A stretch of DNA of 64,000 nucleotides. It comes from Thermomonas sp. Its GTDB lineage: Bacteria > Pseudomonadota > Gammaproteobacteria > Xanthomonadales > Xanthomonadaceae. A model generated the notes under the pieces. The model ran no database searches. It was not told the origin of the DNA and saw only the letters and a list, made by a program, of their open reading frames with translations. Every line of letters starts with the position of its first letter. Positions within the stretch are counted from its first letter, which is position 1. Shown piece by piece: positions 1 through 9,803 of the stretch. Position numbers and translations under genes: made by a program. The stretch spans positions 310,001 to 374,000 of the forward strand of contig NZ_JAQSDO010000006.1 in assembly GCF_029945965.1 (NCBI RefSeq). Reading direction: 5' to 3'.

Positions 1-1
1 G

Positions 2-2506
2 CCGATGGGCTGGGACGCCTTCGGCCTGCCCGCCGAGAACGCCGCGATCAAGAACCGCACGGCGCCGGCGACCTGGACCTACGCCAACATCGAACACATG
101 CGTGTCCAACTGAAGACCATGGGCTACGCGATTGACTGGAGCCGCGAATTCGCGACCTGCCGGCCGGATTACTATGTCAATGAGCAGCGCATGTTCGTGC
201 GCTTGCTGAAGAAAGGCGTGGCGTATCGCAAGAACAGCGTGGTGAACTGGGATCCGGTCGACCAGACCGTGCTTGCCAACGAGCAGGTGATCGACGGCCG
301 CGGCTGGCGCACCGGCGCGCTGGTCGAGAAGCGCGAGATCCCGCAGTGGTTCCTGCGCATTACGGGCTACGCGCAACAATTGCTGGACGACCTGGACACG
401 CTGCCCGGCTGGCCGGATTCGGTCAAGACCATGCAGCGCAACTGGATCGGGCGCAGCGAAGGCCTGGACATCCAGTTCAAGGTCGATGGCCAGGATGCAC
501 CACTGAGTGTGTTCACCACCCGCCCGGATACGTTGATGGGTGTCACCTTCATCAGCATTGCGGGTGAACATCCGCTGGCGCTGAAGGCGGCCGAAGGCAA
601 TCCCGAGCTGGCCGCGTTCCTGATCGACCTCAAGCGCGGCGGCGTGTCCGAAGCCGAACTCGAGACCCAGGAAAAGCGCGGCATGGCGACCGGGCTGTGG
701 GCGATCCACCCGATCACCGGCGATGACGTGCCGATCTACGTCGCCAACTTCGTGCTGATGGGCTACGGCACAGGAGCAGTGATGGCGGTGCCCGCGCACG
801 ACCAGCGCGATTGGGAATTCGCCAAAACCTATGGCCTGCCGGTGCATCCGGTGATCGTGGACGCCACTACCCGCGATGCTCTGGAGGAAATCAATTCGCA
901 TGTTGCTGAGCACGACGACCCGATGGCGGTCGCGCTCGGCGAGCATGGGCCGATCGATGTCGTCGAAATCGACGCTGCGGTCGCGGTGGTACGCGAATAC
1001 CTCGGCCGCATCGAGCAAGAGGGTGCGCAGACCGAGCGCGGCTGGCTGATCAATTCCGGCGACTGCAACGGCATGGACTTCGATCAGGCGTTCGAAGCAA
1101 TTGCATCGAAGCTGGAAGCCGAAGGCGCCGGCCAGCGCCGGGTCAATTTCCGCCTGCGCGACTGGGGCGTGAGCCGCCAGCGCTATTGGGGTTGCCCGAT
1201 CCCGGTGATCCATTGCGACGACTGCGGTGCGGTGCCGGTGCCGGAAGACCAGTTGCCGGTGATATTGCCCGAAGACGTGGCCGATGCGTTCGCCAGTGGC
1301 GACGTGCATTCGCCGATCAAGGCCGATCCCGAATGGCGCAAGACGACGTGCCCTTCTTGCGGCAAGCCGGCCGAACGCGAGACCGACACTTTCGACACCT
1401 TCATGGAGTCGAGCTGGTACTACGCGCGCTACACCAGCCCGGGCGCAACGGACATGGTCGATGACCGCGCCAATTACTGGCTGCCGGTGGACCAGTACAT
1501 CGGCGGCATCGAACACGCGATCCTGCACCTGATGTATTTCCGCTTTTATCACAAGCTCCTGCGCGACGCGGGGCTGGTGCGCAGCGACGAGCCAGCCACG
1601 CGCCTGCTCACGCAAGGCATGGTGATTGCCGACACCTTCTTTCGCGAAGACGCAAACGGCGCCAAGGAATGGATCAACCCGGCCGATGTCGAACTCGAAC
1701 ACGACGAGCGCATGCGCACCATCGGCGCACTCTCGCTGATTGATGGCAAACCGGTGCAGATCGGCGGCACCGAGAAGATGTCGAAATCGAAGAACAACGG
1801 CGTCGATCCACAAGCCATGGTCGACAAGTATGGCGCCGACACCGTGCGCCTGTTCTCGATGTTCGCCGCACCGCCGGAACAGTCGCTGGAATGGAACGAA
1901 GCTGGCGTCGAGGGCATGTCGCGCTTCTTGCGCCGTTTGTGGCGTGATATCCATGCGCACGCCGCGCAGCCGGATCATCCAGAAGTCGATCCGTCGGCAC
2001 TGGATGCCACGCAAAAGACAATGCGCCGGCATACCCACGAGGCGATCCGCAAGGTCGGCGACGACTACGGCCGCCGTCACAGCTTCAACACCGCCATCGC
2101 AGCGTTGATGGAACTGCTGAACCACCTCGGCAAATTCAGCGACATGAGCGAGCAGGGCCGCGCGGTGCGCCACGAGGCGTTCGAGGCCATCGTGCTGCTG
2201 CTCAACCCGATCACCCCGCATGTCAGTCATGCGCTGTGGCAGGTGCTCGGCCATGCGGAGGCGTTGCTGGAAGATGTCCCGTTCCCGCAGGCCGACCTGT
2301 CCGCGCTGGAACGCGATGCGGTGACCCTGGCGGTACAGGTCAATGGCAAGCTGCGCGCCACGATTGAAATGGCGCCTGACGCCAGCCGCGAGGCCGCCGA
2401 AGCAGCGGCGCTGGCGGAGCCTGCGATCCAGCGGATGCTGGAGGGTCTGACGGTGCGCAAGGTGATCGTGGTGCCGGGCAAGATCGTCAATATCGTGGCG
2501 GCTTGA
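2..2506 (+). CDS. leuS: leucyl-tRNA synthetase, 5' end outside window
   Basis: Class Ia aminoacyl-tRNA synthetase that charges tRNA-Leu in the cytoplasm. The reading frame is already open at base 2, and the first visible residues ([15 protein letters not shown]) belong to the N-terminal catalytic half, so the true start and the HIGH signature lie upstream; roughly 40-50 residues are missing by comparison with the family. The editing (CP1) domain is recognised by TTRPDTLMG near 520-545 and [17 protein letters not shown] near 763-813. A CxxC pair (CDDCG, CPSCG) marks the zinc module. KMSKS, the ATP-binding loop, is at 1775-1789. The anticodon-binding and C-terminal domains are complete to the TGA at 2504-2506. 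It is followed by lptE and holA, the usual gammaproteobacterial order leuS-lptE-holA-nadD-rsfS-rlmH. Identification is secure; only the 5' boundary is unknown. Confidence 0.97.
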   Translation, partial: PMGWDAFGLPAENAAIKNRTAPATWTYANIEHMRVQLKTMGYAIDWSREFATCRPDYYVNEQRMFVRLLKKGVAYRKNSVVNWDPVDQTVLANEQVIDGRGWRTGALVEKREIPQWFLRITGYAQQLLDDLDTLPGWPDSVKTMQRNWIGRSEGLDIQFKVDGQDAPLSVFTTRPDTLMGVTFISIAGEHPLALKAAEGNPELAAFLIDLKRGGVSEAELETQEKRGMATGLWAIHPITGDDVPIYVANFVLMGYGTGAVMAVPAHDQRDWEFAKTYGLPVHPVIVDATTRDALEEINSHVAEHDDPMAVALGEHGPIDVVEIDAAVAVVREYLGRIEQEGAQTERGWLINSGDCNGMDFDQAFEAIASKLEAEGAGQRRVNFRLRDWGVSRQRYWGCPIPVIHCDDCGAVPVPEDQLPVILPEDVADAFASGDVHSPIKADPEWRKTTCPSCGKPAERETDTFDTFMESSWYYARYTSPGATDMVDDRANYWLPVDQYIGGIEHAILHLMYFRFYHKLLRDAGLVRSDEPATRLLTQGMVIADTFFREDANGAKEWINPADVELEHDERMRTIGALSLIDGKPVQIGGTEKMSKSKNNGVDPQAMVDKYGADTVRLFSMFAAPPEQSLEWNEAGVEGMSRFLRRLWRDIHAHAAQPDHPEVDPSALDATQKTMRRHTHEAIRKVGDDYGRRHSFNTAIAALMELLNHLGKFSDMSEQGRAVRHEAFEAIVLLLNPITPHVSHALWQVLGHAEALLEDVPFPQADLSALERDAVTLAVQVNGKLRATIEMAPDASREAAEAAALAEPAIQRMLEGLTVRKVIVVPGKIVNIVAA

Positions 2507-2585
2507 GCTGGTTTCGCGTGGGCATTCGTGAGAACACGGATTCGCGAAACTTCACTCCGGCCGCGTTTCCGGTCAGACTTCGGGC

Positions 2586-3101
2586 ATGAAGTCACGACTC
2601 CTGACCGCTATCCTCGCCACCGCCCTGTTGTCCGGCTGCGGTTTCCACTTGCGCAATGCACTCAGCCTGCCTGCCAATCTCGGACCGGTACGGGTGCTGG
2701 CGAGCGAGCAATACAGCGCACTCGCCGAAAATCTGGCCGATGGCCTGCAGCGCGCCGGTGCCCAGGCTGCGCCTGCGGATGCGACCACTGGTGTGGCGAC
2801 CTTGCAGGTGATTTCAGAGCAATGGGCGGACACCCCAATCAGCCAGGACCAGTTCGGTCGCGCGCAGGAATTCTCGTTGCGCTACGCGGTGGTATTCACC
2901 CTGCGCCGTGGCGACGACAGCGTGGTGGTGCCCCAGCAGGCGGTCGAACTGTCGCGCGACTACCTGGCGCCGGCACTGGACTCCATCGGCAAGACCAGCG
3001 AGCGCGAACTGCTGGTGCGTGAACTGCGCCGCGACATGGCCACCGCAATCCTGCGTCGCGTGGATGCCGCCACCAAGCATGCGGCACCCGTGTCCGAGTG
3101 A
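2586..3101 (+). CDS. lptE: LPS-assembly lipoprotein LptE
   Basis: Outer-membrane lipoprotein that plugs the LptD barrel and takes part in the final step of lipopolysaccharide export to the cell surface. The 171-residue product starts with a lipoprotein signal peptide with lipobox LSGC (acylated Cys18), followed by GFHLRNA, the usual LptE opening (a Gly-Phe-x-Leu-Arg motif just after the Cys). The rest matches the family in size and in its alternating beta/alpha pattern. It lies 79 nt after leuS and directly upstream of holA, its normal neighbours. No strong Shine-Dalgarno sequence is visible before this ATG, but it is the only start that gives a correct signal peptide. Confidence 0.93.
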   Translation: MKSRLLTAILATALLSGCGFHLRNALSLPANLGPVRVLASEQYSALAENLADGLQRAGAQAAPADATTGVATLQVISEQWADTPISQDQFGRAQEFSLRYAVVFTLRRGDDSVVVPQQAVELSRDYLAPALDSIGKTSERELLVRELRRDMATAILRRVDAATKHAAPVSE

Positions 3102-3115
3102 GCATGGCCCGTGCG

Positions 3116-3169
3116 AAAAGTGGGGTCAGAGTCGAGTTTCGTCCGAAACTCGACTCTGACCCCACTTTT
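3116..3169. repeat. perfect 26-bp inverted repeat, GGGGTCAGAGT family
   Basis: Two exactly complementary 26-nt arms (3116-3141 and 3144-3169) are separated by only two bases. Each arm contains GTGGGGTCAGAGTCGAG and ends in a run of A (left) or T (right). It fills most of the lptE-holA gap. The GGGGTCAGAGT core is, from general knowledge, a motif of REP-like palindromes often associated with REP-associated tyrosine (Y1) transposases; no such transposase is in this window. The RNA would fold into a very stable hairpin ending in four U residues, so it could also attenuate transcription into holA. A related element is embedded in ispA at 29389-29470. Confidence 0.9.
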
Positions 3170-3180
3170 GTGGTGACCCC

Positions 3181-4224
3181 ATGGAACTGACACCGGACCG
3201 GCTTGCAAGGCAGCTTGCAGCCGAGCCATTGCGGCCGGCATGGCTGGTCGCAGGAACCGAAAACCTGTTGGTCCTTGAGGCCGCGGATGAGATCCGCAAG
3301 GCAGCACGCGCACAAGGCATTGACGAGCGCGAAGTGCACGACATGGAAGGTCGCGATCCCGATTGGGACGGGCTCTCGGCTTCGATCCATGCACCGAGCC
3401 TGTTCGCCAACCGACGCCTGGTCGAAGTGCGCCTGCCGACCGGCAAGCCGGGCGTTGCTGGCAGCAAGATGATCTGCGAAATCTGCGCGGAGCTGCCGGC
3501 GGACGTGGTGCTACTGGTGATCGCCAACGACTGGTCGCGCTCGCATTCCGGCAAATGGAGCGAGGCGATTGGCCGCGTCGGCCACAGCTGCATCGCCTGG
3601 CCGATCAAGCCGCACGAACTCAATGGATGGGTCGAGCGCCGCCTGCGCAGTCGTGCGCTCAAAGCCACGCCGGATGCAGTGGCACGGTTGGCGCAGCGAG
3701 TGGAGGGCAACCTGCTCGCCGCCGCGCAGGAAATCGACAAGCTGGCATTGTTGGCCGCGTCGGGTGGCGAGCAGACGCTGGACGTGCAGGCAATGGACGC
3801 ATTGGTGTCCGATTCGGCCCGTTTCGATGTGTTCCGTCTGGTCGATGCCGCGTTGAACGGACACCCCGTGCAGGTATCGCGGATGCTCGCCGGCCTGCGC
3901 GCCGAAGGCGAAGCCGTGCCGGCGCTGCTGGGCATGGTCGCGAAGGAATTGATGACCCTCGCCGCGCTGTCGCGTGCGCGCAACCTGGCGGCGGAGTTCA
4001 AGGCGCAGCGGGTGTGGGACTCCAAGCAGGCGATGTACATGCGCGCGCTGAAGCGGCATTCGCCGGAACGCTGGCAGCAGTTCGTGGCCGATGTCGGTGC
4101 GGTGGACCGCATCGCCAAGGGCCGCGTGCGGCTCGGCGAGGAATCCGCGGATGCGTGGCTGCAGCTGGAACGCGTACTGCTCGCCGTCGCCGACAAGAGT
4201 GCGCTGGCTTTGCTGGCATCGTGA
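3181..4224 (+). CDS. holA: DNA polymerase III subunit delta
   Basis: Delta subunit of the clamp-loader complex, which opens the beta sliding clamp for loading onto primed DNA. The 347-residue protein has the expected order: N-terminal AAA+-like domain beginning with RPAWLVAGTENLLVLEAAD, a degenerate ATPase region, the helical middle domain (EGNLLAAAQEIDKLALLA near residues 178-195) and the C-terminal collar domain. Length and motif order match the family. It starts 12 nt after the GGGGTCAGAGT hairpin, with GGTGA just upstream of the ATG, and is followed 24 nt later by nadD. The hairpin directly before its ribosome-binding site is unusual and may affect expression. Confidence 0.95.
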   Translation: MELTPDRLARQLAAEPLRPAWLVAGTENLLVLEAADEIRKAARAQGIDEREVHDMEGRDPDWDGLSASIHAPSLFANRRLVEVRLPTGKPGVAGSKMICEICAELPADVVLLVIANDWSRSHSGKWSEAIGRVGHSCIAWPIKPHELNGWVERRLRSRALKATPDAVARLAQRVEGNLLAAAQEIDKLALLAASGGEQTLDVQAMDALVSDSARFDVFRLVDAALNGHPVQVSRMLAGLRAEGEAVPALLGMVAKELMTLAALSRARNLAAEFKAQRVWDSKQAMYMRALKRHSPERWQQFVADVGAVDRIAKGRVRLGEESADAWLQLERVLLAVADKSALALLAS

Positions 4225-4248
4225 GCGCGCTTTCATGAGCGCGTTGTC

Positions 4249-4953
4249 ATGACAGATTCGACGATGCGGGTTTGTTACGGCGGCACGTTTGACCCGGTGC
4301 ATAACGGCCATCTAGCGGTTGCGCGCACGGTGCGCGACGCGCTGTCGGCGCAGTTCGCCTTGCTGCCAGCGCACGATCCGCCGCACAAGGGCCCGACCCG
4401 TGCAGATGCCCTGCAACGTGCCGAAATGCTGGATCTCGCCGTCAACGGTGAACCTGGCTTGTGCGTGGATCGCCGCGAACTTGGCCGTGAAGGTCCGTCC
4501 TGGACCGTAGACACACTGGCCGAACTGCGGAATGAGCACGGCAACGATGTGCCCATCGCCTGGCTGATCGGCGCCGACTCGTTGTTGCAGCTGGCCAGCT
4601 GGCATCGCTGGCGCGAACTGTTTGAACTGGCGCATATCCTGGTCGTGGATCGCCCTGGTGCTGCCGTCGATGCCGATGCGCTGAGGTTGCAAGCACCCGA
4701 GGTGTTTGCCGAGATCGCGCCGCGCTGGCGCGATCCAGGGCAATTGGCCGATGCGCCGCACGGCGGTTTCGCGTGCGTACCGATGCCGGCACTGCGGCCG
4801 GAATCCTCGACCGAACTGCGCCGCCGAATCCGCGATGGCGAGCCCTGGCAGGACTGGGTCCCGCCCGCGGTGGCGGCCTATATCGTACATCACGGGCTGT
4901 ATCAGCCAGCCGCCGGTATAATATCCGCATCCTCCACGAGCGACCGCCCTTGA
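4249..4953 (+). CDS. nadD: nicotinate-nucleotide adenylyltransferase
   Basis: Converts nicotinate mononucleotide and ATP to deamido-NAD in NAD biosynthesis. The nucleotidyltransferase signature GGTFDPVHNGHL is at residues 11-22, and the second ATP-binding motif appears near the C-terminus as ESSTELRRRI (ISSTxVR in the family). Length is 234 residues, slightly above E. coli NadD. Two ATGs are possible (4249 and 4264); 4249 is used because nothing favours the later one. The stop codon overlaps the proposed TTG start of rsfS (TTGA), indicating translational coupling. Confidence 0.95.
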   Translation: MTDSTMRVCYGGTFDPVHNGHLAVARTVRDALSAQFALLPAHDPPHKGPTRADALQRAEMLDLAVNGEPGLCVDRRELGREGPSWTVDTLAELRNEHGNDVPIAWLIGADSLLQLASWHRWRELFELAHILVVDRPGAAVDADALRLQAPEVFAEIAPRWRDPGQLADAPHGGFACVPMPALRPESSTELRRRIRDGEPWQDWVPPAVAAYIVHHGLYQPAAGIISASSTSDRP

Positions 4954-5345
4954 CCACCACCGCGCACGTCATCAAGACCAGCCTGCCCAATCCACCGCCA
5001 TCAGTGGAAACGCTGCTCAAGACCGTCCATGCCGCGGTAGAGGAATTGAAGGGAAAGGACATCACTGAAATCGATGTGCGCCGCAAGAGCAGCGTCTGCG
5101 ATTACATGGTGGTGGTCTCCGGCACATCCAGCCGGCACGTCAAGTCGATCGCCGATGAAGTAGTCCGCTTCGCCAAGAGGCTCGATGTCATGCCGCTGGG
5201 CGTGGAAGGCGAGCGCGAGGCCGAATGGGTGCTGGTCGACCTTGGCGACGTGATTGTCCATGTGATGCTGCCGCGTGTGCGCGAGTTCTATGCGCTGGAG
5301 CGACTGTGGACGGTTGGCGACCAGCCGCCCGAATACGGCGAATAA
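4950..5345 (+). CDS. rsfS: ribosome silencing factor RsfS
   Basis: RsfS/Iojap protein binds ribosomal protein L14 (uL14) and blocks 50S-30S joining under poor growth conditions. Key family segments are VEELKGKDITEIDVR, SSVCDYMVVVSGTSSRHVKSIADE (partly quoted) and EGEREAEWVLVDLGDVIVHVM. No ATG precedes the conserved region at a sensible distance. The TTG at 4950 overlaps the nadD stop and gives a 131-residue protein whose N-terminus (HVIKTSLPNPPP) looks like that of xanthomonad RsfS proteins, so I chose it. Farther upstream the frame is open but overlaps nadD by about 180 nt, which is unlikely to be coding. Confidence 0.9.
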   Translation: MTTTAHVIKTSLPNPPPSVETLLKTVHAAVEELKGKDITEIDVRRKSSVCDYMVVVSGTSSRHVKSIADEVVRFAKRLDVMPLGVEGEREAEWVLVDLGDVIVHVMLPRVREFYALERLWTVGDQPPEYGE

Positions 5346-5495
5346 CCTGCTGCGCTCGGCATTTTGCCGCCGTCCGCTGCTCGGAATCCTCATGTGCCTA
5401 TATGTACATTCCGGCTCCTGCGCTGCGGGCGACGACAAACTGCCATCGCTCGCGACGATTATTGAACAGGTTCAATTAGATTTTCTGCGCGGCCA

Positions 5496-5966
5496 ATGAA
5501 GGCGCGCCTGATCGCGGTGGGTGAACGCGCGCCGGCTTGGGTGGCTGAGGGCTTCGCCGAATACCAGAAACGCCTGTCGCACTGGCTGCCATTGGAATTG
5601 GTTGAAGTTGAACCGGGCCTGCGTGGCAAGGGTCGCGATACCGTGCGTGCGACCAGCGACGAAGGTGAACGGGTGCTGGCCGCGTTGCCGAAGAACGCGT
5701 ATGTGGTCGCGCTGGATGGGCGCGGCAAACCCTATGATTCCGAACATCTGTCGCGCCGTCTCGAGCATTGGCGGCAACAGGGTCGCGACCTGGCGTTCCT
5801 GATTGGCGGACCGGAAGGGCATGCGCCCGAGGTCATCCAGCGTGCGGACGAAACCTGGTCACTGGGTCCGCTGACGTTGCCACACATGCTGGTGCGCTTG
5901 GTGCTGGCCGAACAGGTGTATCGGGCCGCTGCACTACTGGCCAAGCATCCCTATCACCGCGGGTAA
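5496..5966 (+). CDS. rlmH: 23S rRNA pseudouridine1915 N3-methyltransferase
   Basis: SPOUT-class methyltransferase that methylates pseudouridine 1915 in helix 69 of 23S rRNA using S-adenosylmethionine. The 156-residue length is the family standard. The trefoil-knot region is recognisable: VVALDGRGKPYDSE, then FLIGGPEGHAPEV (SAM-binding loop) and LTLPHMLVRLVLAEQVYRA, ending in the typical HPYHRG. It follows rsfS after a 150-nt spacer. In many relatives maf and rng follow rlmH directly; here about 6 kb of signalling and TonB genes lie between them. Confidence 0.97.
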   Translation: MKARLIAVGERAPAWVAEGFAEYQKRLSHWLPLELVEVEPGLRGKGRDTVRATSDEGERVLAALPKNAYVVALDGRGKPYDSEHLSRRLEHWRQQGRDLAFLIGGPEGHAPEVIQRADETWSLGPLTLPHMLVRLVLAEQVYRAAALLAKHPYHRG

Positions 5967-6167
5967 CGGCGGCGCGGCACTTCCCCGTGCACGGCACGCA
6001 AGACCATCTTGCGCTCGTGCACCTGCGTGAAGGCCACGTTTGACTTCGCCTATACACTCGTCTGGCATGCATCTTCGCGGGCTGGATGCGATTGACGCAG
6101 ACGCCCGTGGTGTTTGCGTGATCGTCAAGCCGACATGGAGCAGCGCGGCGATGCATTCGGGGGAAAC

Positions 6168-9100
6168 ATGAGCACGGAAAAATCCAGGCAGGCGCCGGTT
6201 GTTCCCGCGCCGAAATCCACGGCAACGACAGCTGCCGTGTCGACCTCCGCTGCATCCACTGCTTCAGCACCGCACGCTTCGAAATCGCAATCATCGTCGC
6301 CGCCACGGCTGATCGTCGGCATCGGCGCGTCCGCCGGCGGGCTGGAGGCGTTCAAGACCTTCTTCAGCCATATGCCCGTCGACAGCGAGATGGCCTTTGT
6401 GCTGGTCCAGCACCTGGCGCCGGAGCACACCAGCCTGCTGGGCGAACTGATCGGGCGCAGCACCACGATGCCGGTGGTCGACGCCACCGACGGCGTGCAG
6501 GTCGAGCCGGGGCACGTGTACGTGATCCCGCCCAACGCCACCCTGACCATCGCCGACGGCGTGCTGCAGGTGAGCAAGCCGGCGCCGCCCAGGCAGCATC
6601 GATTTCCGATCGACACGTTTTTCACATCGCTGGCCGAGGACCAGGGCGATTGCGCGGTCTGCGTGGTGCTCTCGGGCAGTGGCAGCGATGGCGCCCGTGG
6701 CCTGCGCGCGATCAAGGAGCACGGTGGCCTGACCCTGGCCCAGGCCGGCTCCGACCATGTCGCCATGGCCGGCATGCCGGCCAGCGCGGCGGCCACCGGC
6801 CTGGTCGACGAAGTGCTGCCGGTCGAGGACATGCCCGCGCGCCTGCTGGCCCACTACCGGCATCTGCTGGCCGCGCAGGACAACAAGGGCCCGGATGGCA
6901 CCCGCCAGGATGTGACCGGACACCTGCGCACGATCACCGGCCTGCTGCTGGCCGAGGTCGGCCACGACTTCAGCCAGTACAAGGAAAAGACCCTGGTGCG
7001 CCGCATCCAGCGCCGGATGCAGGTGTTGCAGACCGCCACCGTCGCCGAGTACATCGAGCACTTGCGACAGGAGCCGCGCGAGGCCGAGCATCTGTTCCAC
7101 GAATTGCTGATCAGCGTTACCGAGTTCTTCCGCGACCCACAGGCCTTCGAGACGCTGCAGAACGAGGTGATCCCGAAAATGCTCGCCGGCAAGGGCGCCG
7201 CCGACACCATCCGCGTCTGGGTGCCGGCCTGCGCCACCGGCGAGGAGGCGTACTCGATCGCGATCCTGCTGCGCGAGGCACTGGAAAGCCAGCGTGCACC
7301 GCCCAAGGTGCAGATCTTCGCCACCGACATCGACCAGCGGGCGATGGGCGCTGCCCGCGCCGGCCGCTATCGCACACCGCAGCCGGGCCTGTCGCAAGAG
7401 CGGCAGGAACGCTGGTTCACCCAGAACGGCGACGAGCTGTGCGTGATCAAACCGCTGCGCGACATGATCGTGTTTTCGCCGCACAGCGTGGCCAAGGATC
7501 CGCCGTTCTCTCGGCTGGACCTCGTGTCGTGCCGCAACCTGCTGATCTACATGAATCCGGAACTGCAGGACCGGCTGGTGCGGACCTTCCGGTACGCGTT
7601 GAAGCCCGGCGGTTTCCTGCTGCTGGGGCCGTCCGAAGGCTTGGCGCGCAATGCTGAACTGTTCCACGTCGTGGACAAGAAGCACCGGCTGTATGCGCGA
7701 CGCGACGATGCCTCCGGCGCCGCACCGGTGCTGCCGCCGCAGCGCAGCGGCAGCACCGCTACCTGGCGCGCCCAGGCGCCGCCGGCGCGTACCGGCGGCG
7801 AGGACCCGATTACCCGCAGCGCCCGCCAGGCGCTGGAAAAATACGCGCCGGCCTACGTGGTGATCGACCGCAACCACGACATCGTGCGCTTTGCCGGCGA
7901 CACCGGTCGCTATCTGGGACCGGCGTCGGGTGCCGCCACCCTCAACCTGTTCGGCATGCTGCACAAGGACCTGCGTGCGGCCGCGCGAGTCGCGGTGCAG
8001 GAAGCGTTTGCCAGCGGCAAGACGGTCGTGCGCGCTGGCCTGAGGGTGGATATCAACGGCAAGCCGCAGACGCTGCGCCTGATCGCCGAGCCGCTGCCGG
8101 ATGCGCAGACGTTCGACGACGACGGGACCAGTCGCCTGTGCGCGCTCGCCTTCGACGACATCGACCGGCGGCCCAGGTCCGCAAATGCCGCCGGAGCGTC
8201 CGATGCCGCCGCCGCGGATGCCGACAACGAGCGCATCCAGACCCTGGAGCAGGAGCTGTCGACCACCCGCGAGCAGCTGCACGCCGCGATCGACCAGCTC
8301 GAATCCCTCAACGAGGAGACGAAGTCCGCCAACGAGGAGTACCAGTCGGTCAATGAGGAGCTGCAGTCCTCCAACGAGGAACTTGAAACCTCCAAGGAAG
8401 AGATGCAGTCGATCAACGAGGAGTTGCAGACCGTCAACGCCGAGGTGCACAACAAGAACGAGGCATTGCGGCACGCCAACGACGATCTGCACAACCTGAT
8501 GGACAGCACCCAGATCGCGACCCTGTTCCTGGACACCGGGCTGCGCGTCAACAGCTTCACCCCGCCTACGACCGATTTGTTCCACCTGCGCGAGAGCGAC
8601 CGTGGCCGGCCGATCACCGAGATCAAGGCACGCCTGTCGTATCCGGACCTGGCGCAGGACGTGAAACAGGTGCTGCGCACATTGGCCGTGTGTGAACGCG
8701 AACTCGACAGCCCGGAAACCGGCAAGAGTTATGTGTTGCGGATGACCCCCTACCGCACCGTCGACAACCGCATAGACGGCGTGGTGCTGACCTTCGTCGA
8801 CGTCACCGAGCGCAGGCAGCATGAGCTCGCGCGCGGCCGGCTCGCCGCGATCATCGACTCATCCAGGGACGCGATCATCGGCCACGACCTGGACGGCAGC
8901 ATCCACAGCTGGAATGCCGGCGCCGAGCGGCTGCTGGGCTATTCCGCAGAACAGGTCCTGGGCCGATCCCTGTCCGGGTTGTCCGTCGAAGGCGACGGCG
9001 ATGGCGCAGTGCGGGCGTTGCTCGAGACCGCGCGCGACCAGGGGCGCCCGGTGGAAACGGAACTGGACTGGCAGCGCCAGGACGGCGCCACGGTGCCGGT

Positions 9101-9803
9101 TGCGCTGACCTGCTCGCCGGTCCGGGATGCGGCCGGCCGCGTGGTTGCCGGCTCGACCATTGCCCGCGACGTCACCGAGTCCAAACGCGCCGCCGTTCAC
9201 ATGGAACTGATGCTCCGGGAGCTCAACCACCGGGTCAAGAACAGCCTGGCCAATGTGCAGGCGATCGCGCTGCAGACCCTGTCCAGCGCGCAGACCCTGG
9301 ACGATTTCAAATTGGCGTTCATGTCGCGGCTGATGGCGCTGTCCAACACCCACAATCTGCTGGCCGTGGATCAATGGCACGGCGTCGGCCTGCGCGAAAT
9401 CGTCGCCAGCGAGCTGGCGCCTTATGACCATGACGGCCATAGCCGTGCTGACATCGCCGGCGATGACCTGCAACTCGAGCCCAATACCGCGTTGGCGCTG
9501 GCGATGGCGGTGCATGAGTTGGCTACCAATGCCGGCAAGTACGGCGCGCTGTCGGTGTCCGCGGGCCGCGTCGCCGTGGATTGGGGCACGCAACCGACCG
9601 ACGATGGCCTGCGACTGCACCTGCGCTGGCGCGAATACGACGGCCCGCCGGTGGTCCCCCCCAAGCACACCGGCTTCGGCTCGCGCCTGATCACCGACGG
9701 CCTGACCATGGAACTTGATGGCTACGCCACGCTGGCATTCGAACCCGGAGGCGTGGTGTGTCGTATCGACGTACCGCTGTCCACAAAGCAGGACGCGACA
9801 TGA
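6168..9803 (+). CDS. CheB-CheR-PAS-HWE hybrid sensor histidine kinase
   Basis: A single 1211-residue polypeptide. Order by rough residue: Ala/Ser/Thr-rich leader (1-44); CheB methylesterase domain (45-235) with VGIGASAGG (Ser), QHLAPEH (His) and LSGSGSDGARG (Asp); CheR methyltransferase domain (about 248-510) with VTEFFRD, PACATGEEAYS and RNLLIYMN; a PAS-like region (557-664); a Glu/Asn-rich coiled coil of repeated NEE/NEEL units (about 690-775); two further PAS domains (777-1004); and a HWE-type kinase core with phospho-acceptor LNHRVKN near 1016, N-box HELATNAGKYG and the WRE motif. No transmembrane segment is evident, so it should be cytoplasmic. The start at 6168 is chosen for the GGGGGA directly upstream. 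The stop overlaps the receiver gene (ATGA), so the two probably form a signalling pair. Input signal and real methyl substrates are unknown. Confidence 0.93.
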   Translation: MSTEKSRQAPVVPAPKSTATTAAVSTSAASTASAPHASKSQSSSPPRLIVGIGASAGGLEAFKTFFSHMPVDSEMAFVLVQHLAPEHTSLLGELIGRSTTMPVVDATDGVQVEPGHVYVIPPNATLTIADGVLQVSKPAPPRQHRFPIDTFFTSLAEDQGDCAVCVVLSGSGSDGARGLRAIKEHGGLTLAQAGSDHVAMAGMPASAAATGLVDEVLPVEDMPARLLAHYRHLLAAQDNKGPDGTRQDVTGHLRTITGLLLAEVGHDFSQYKEKTLVRRIQRRMQVLQTATVAEYIEHLRQEPREAEHLFHELLISVTEFFRDPQAFETLQNEVIPKMLAGKGAADTIRVWVPACATGEEAYSIAILLREALESQRAPPKVQIFATDIDQRAMGAARAGRYRTPQPGLSQERQERWFTQNGDELCVIKPLRDMIVFSPHSVAKDPPFSRLDLVSCRNLLIYMNPELQDRLVRTFRYALKPGGFLLLGPSEGLARNAELFHVVDKKHRLYARRDDASGAAPVLPPQRSGSTATWRAQAPPARTGGEDPITRSARQALEKYAPAYVVIDRNHDIVRFAGDTGRYLGPASGAATLNLFGMLHKDLRAAARVAVQEAFASGKTVVRAGLRVDINGKPQTLRLIAEPLPDAQTFDDDGTSRLCALAFDDIDRRPRSANAAGASDAAAADADNERIQTLEQELSTTREQLHAAIDQLESLNEETKSANEEYQSVNEELQSSNEELETSKEEMQSINEELQTVNAEVHNKNEALRHANDDLHNLMDSTQIATLFLDTGLRVNSFTPPTTDLFHLRESDRGRPITEIKARLSYPDLAQDVKQVLRTLAVCERELDSPETGKSYVLRMTPYRTVDNRIDGVVLTFVDVTERRQHELARGRLAAIIDSSRDAIIGHDLDGSIHSWNAGAERLLGYSAEQVLGRSLSGLSVEGDGDGAVRALLETARDQGRPVETELDWQRQDGATVPVALTCSPVRDAAGRVVAGSTIARDVTESKRAAVHMELMLRELNHRVKNSLANVQAIALQTLSSAQTLDDFKLAFMSRLMALSNTHNLLAVDQWHGVGLREIVASELAPYDHDGHSRADIAGDDLQLEPNTALALAMAVHELATNAGKYGALSVSAGRVAVDWGTQPTDDGLRLHLRWREYDGPPVVPPKHTGFGSRLITDGLTMELDGYATLAFEPGGVVCRIDVPLSTKQDAT

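Noticed and set aside
3126-4196. 356-codon minus-strand frame containing the GGGGTCAGAGT repeat
   Set aside because: Antisense to holA; its Arg/Ser/Ala-rich product has no motif.
6291-8822. 843-codon open frame on the minus strand
   Set aside because: It is the antisense shadow of the G+C-rich CheB-CheR kinase gene; its product is dominated by Gly, Ala, Val, His and Arg without any family motif, while the plus strand has full catalytic motifs.
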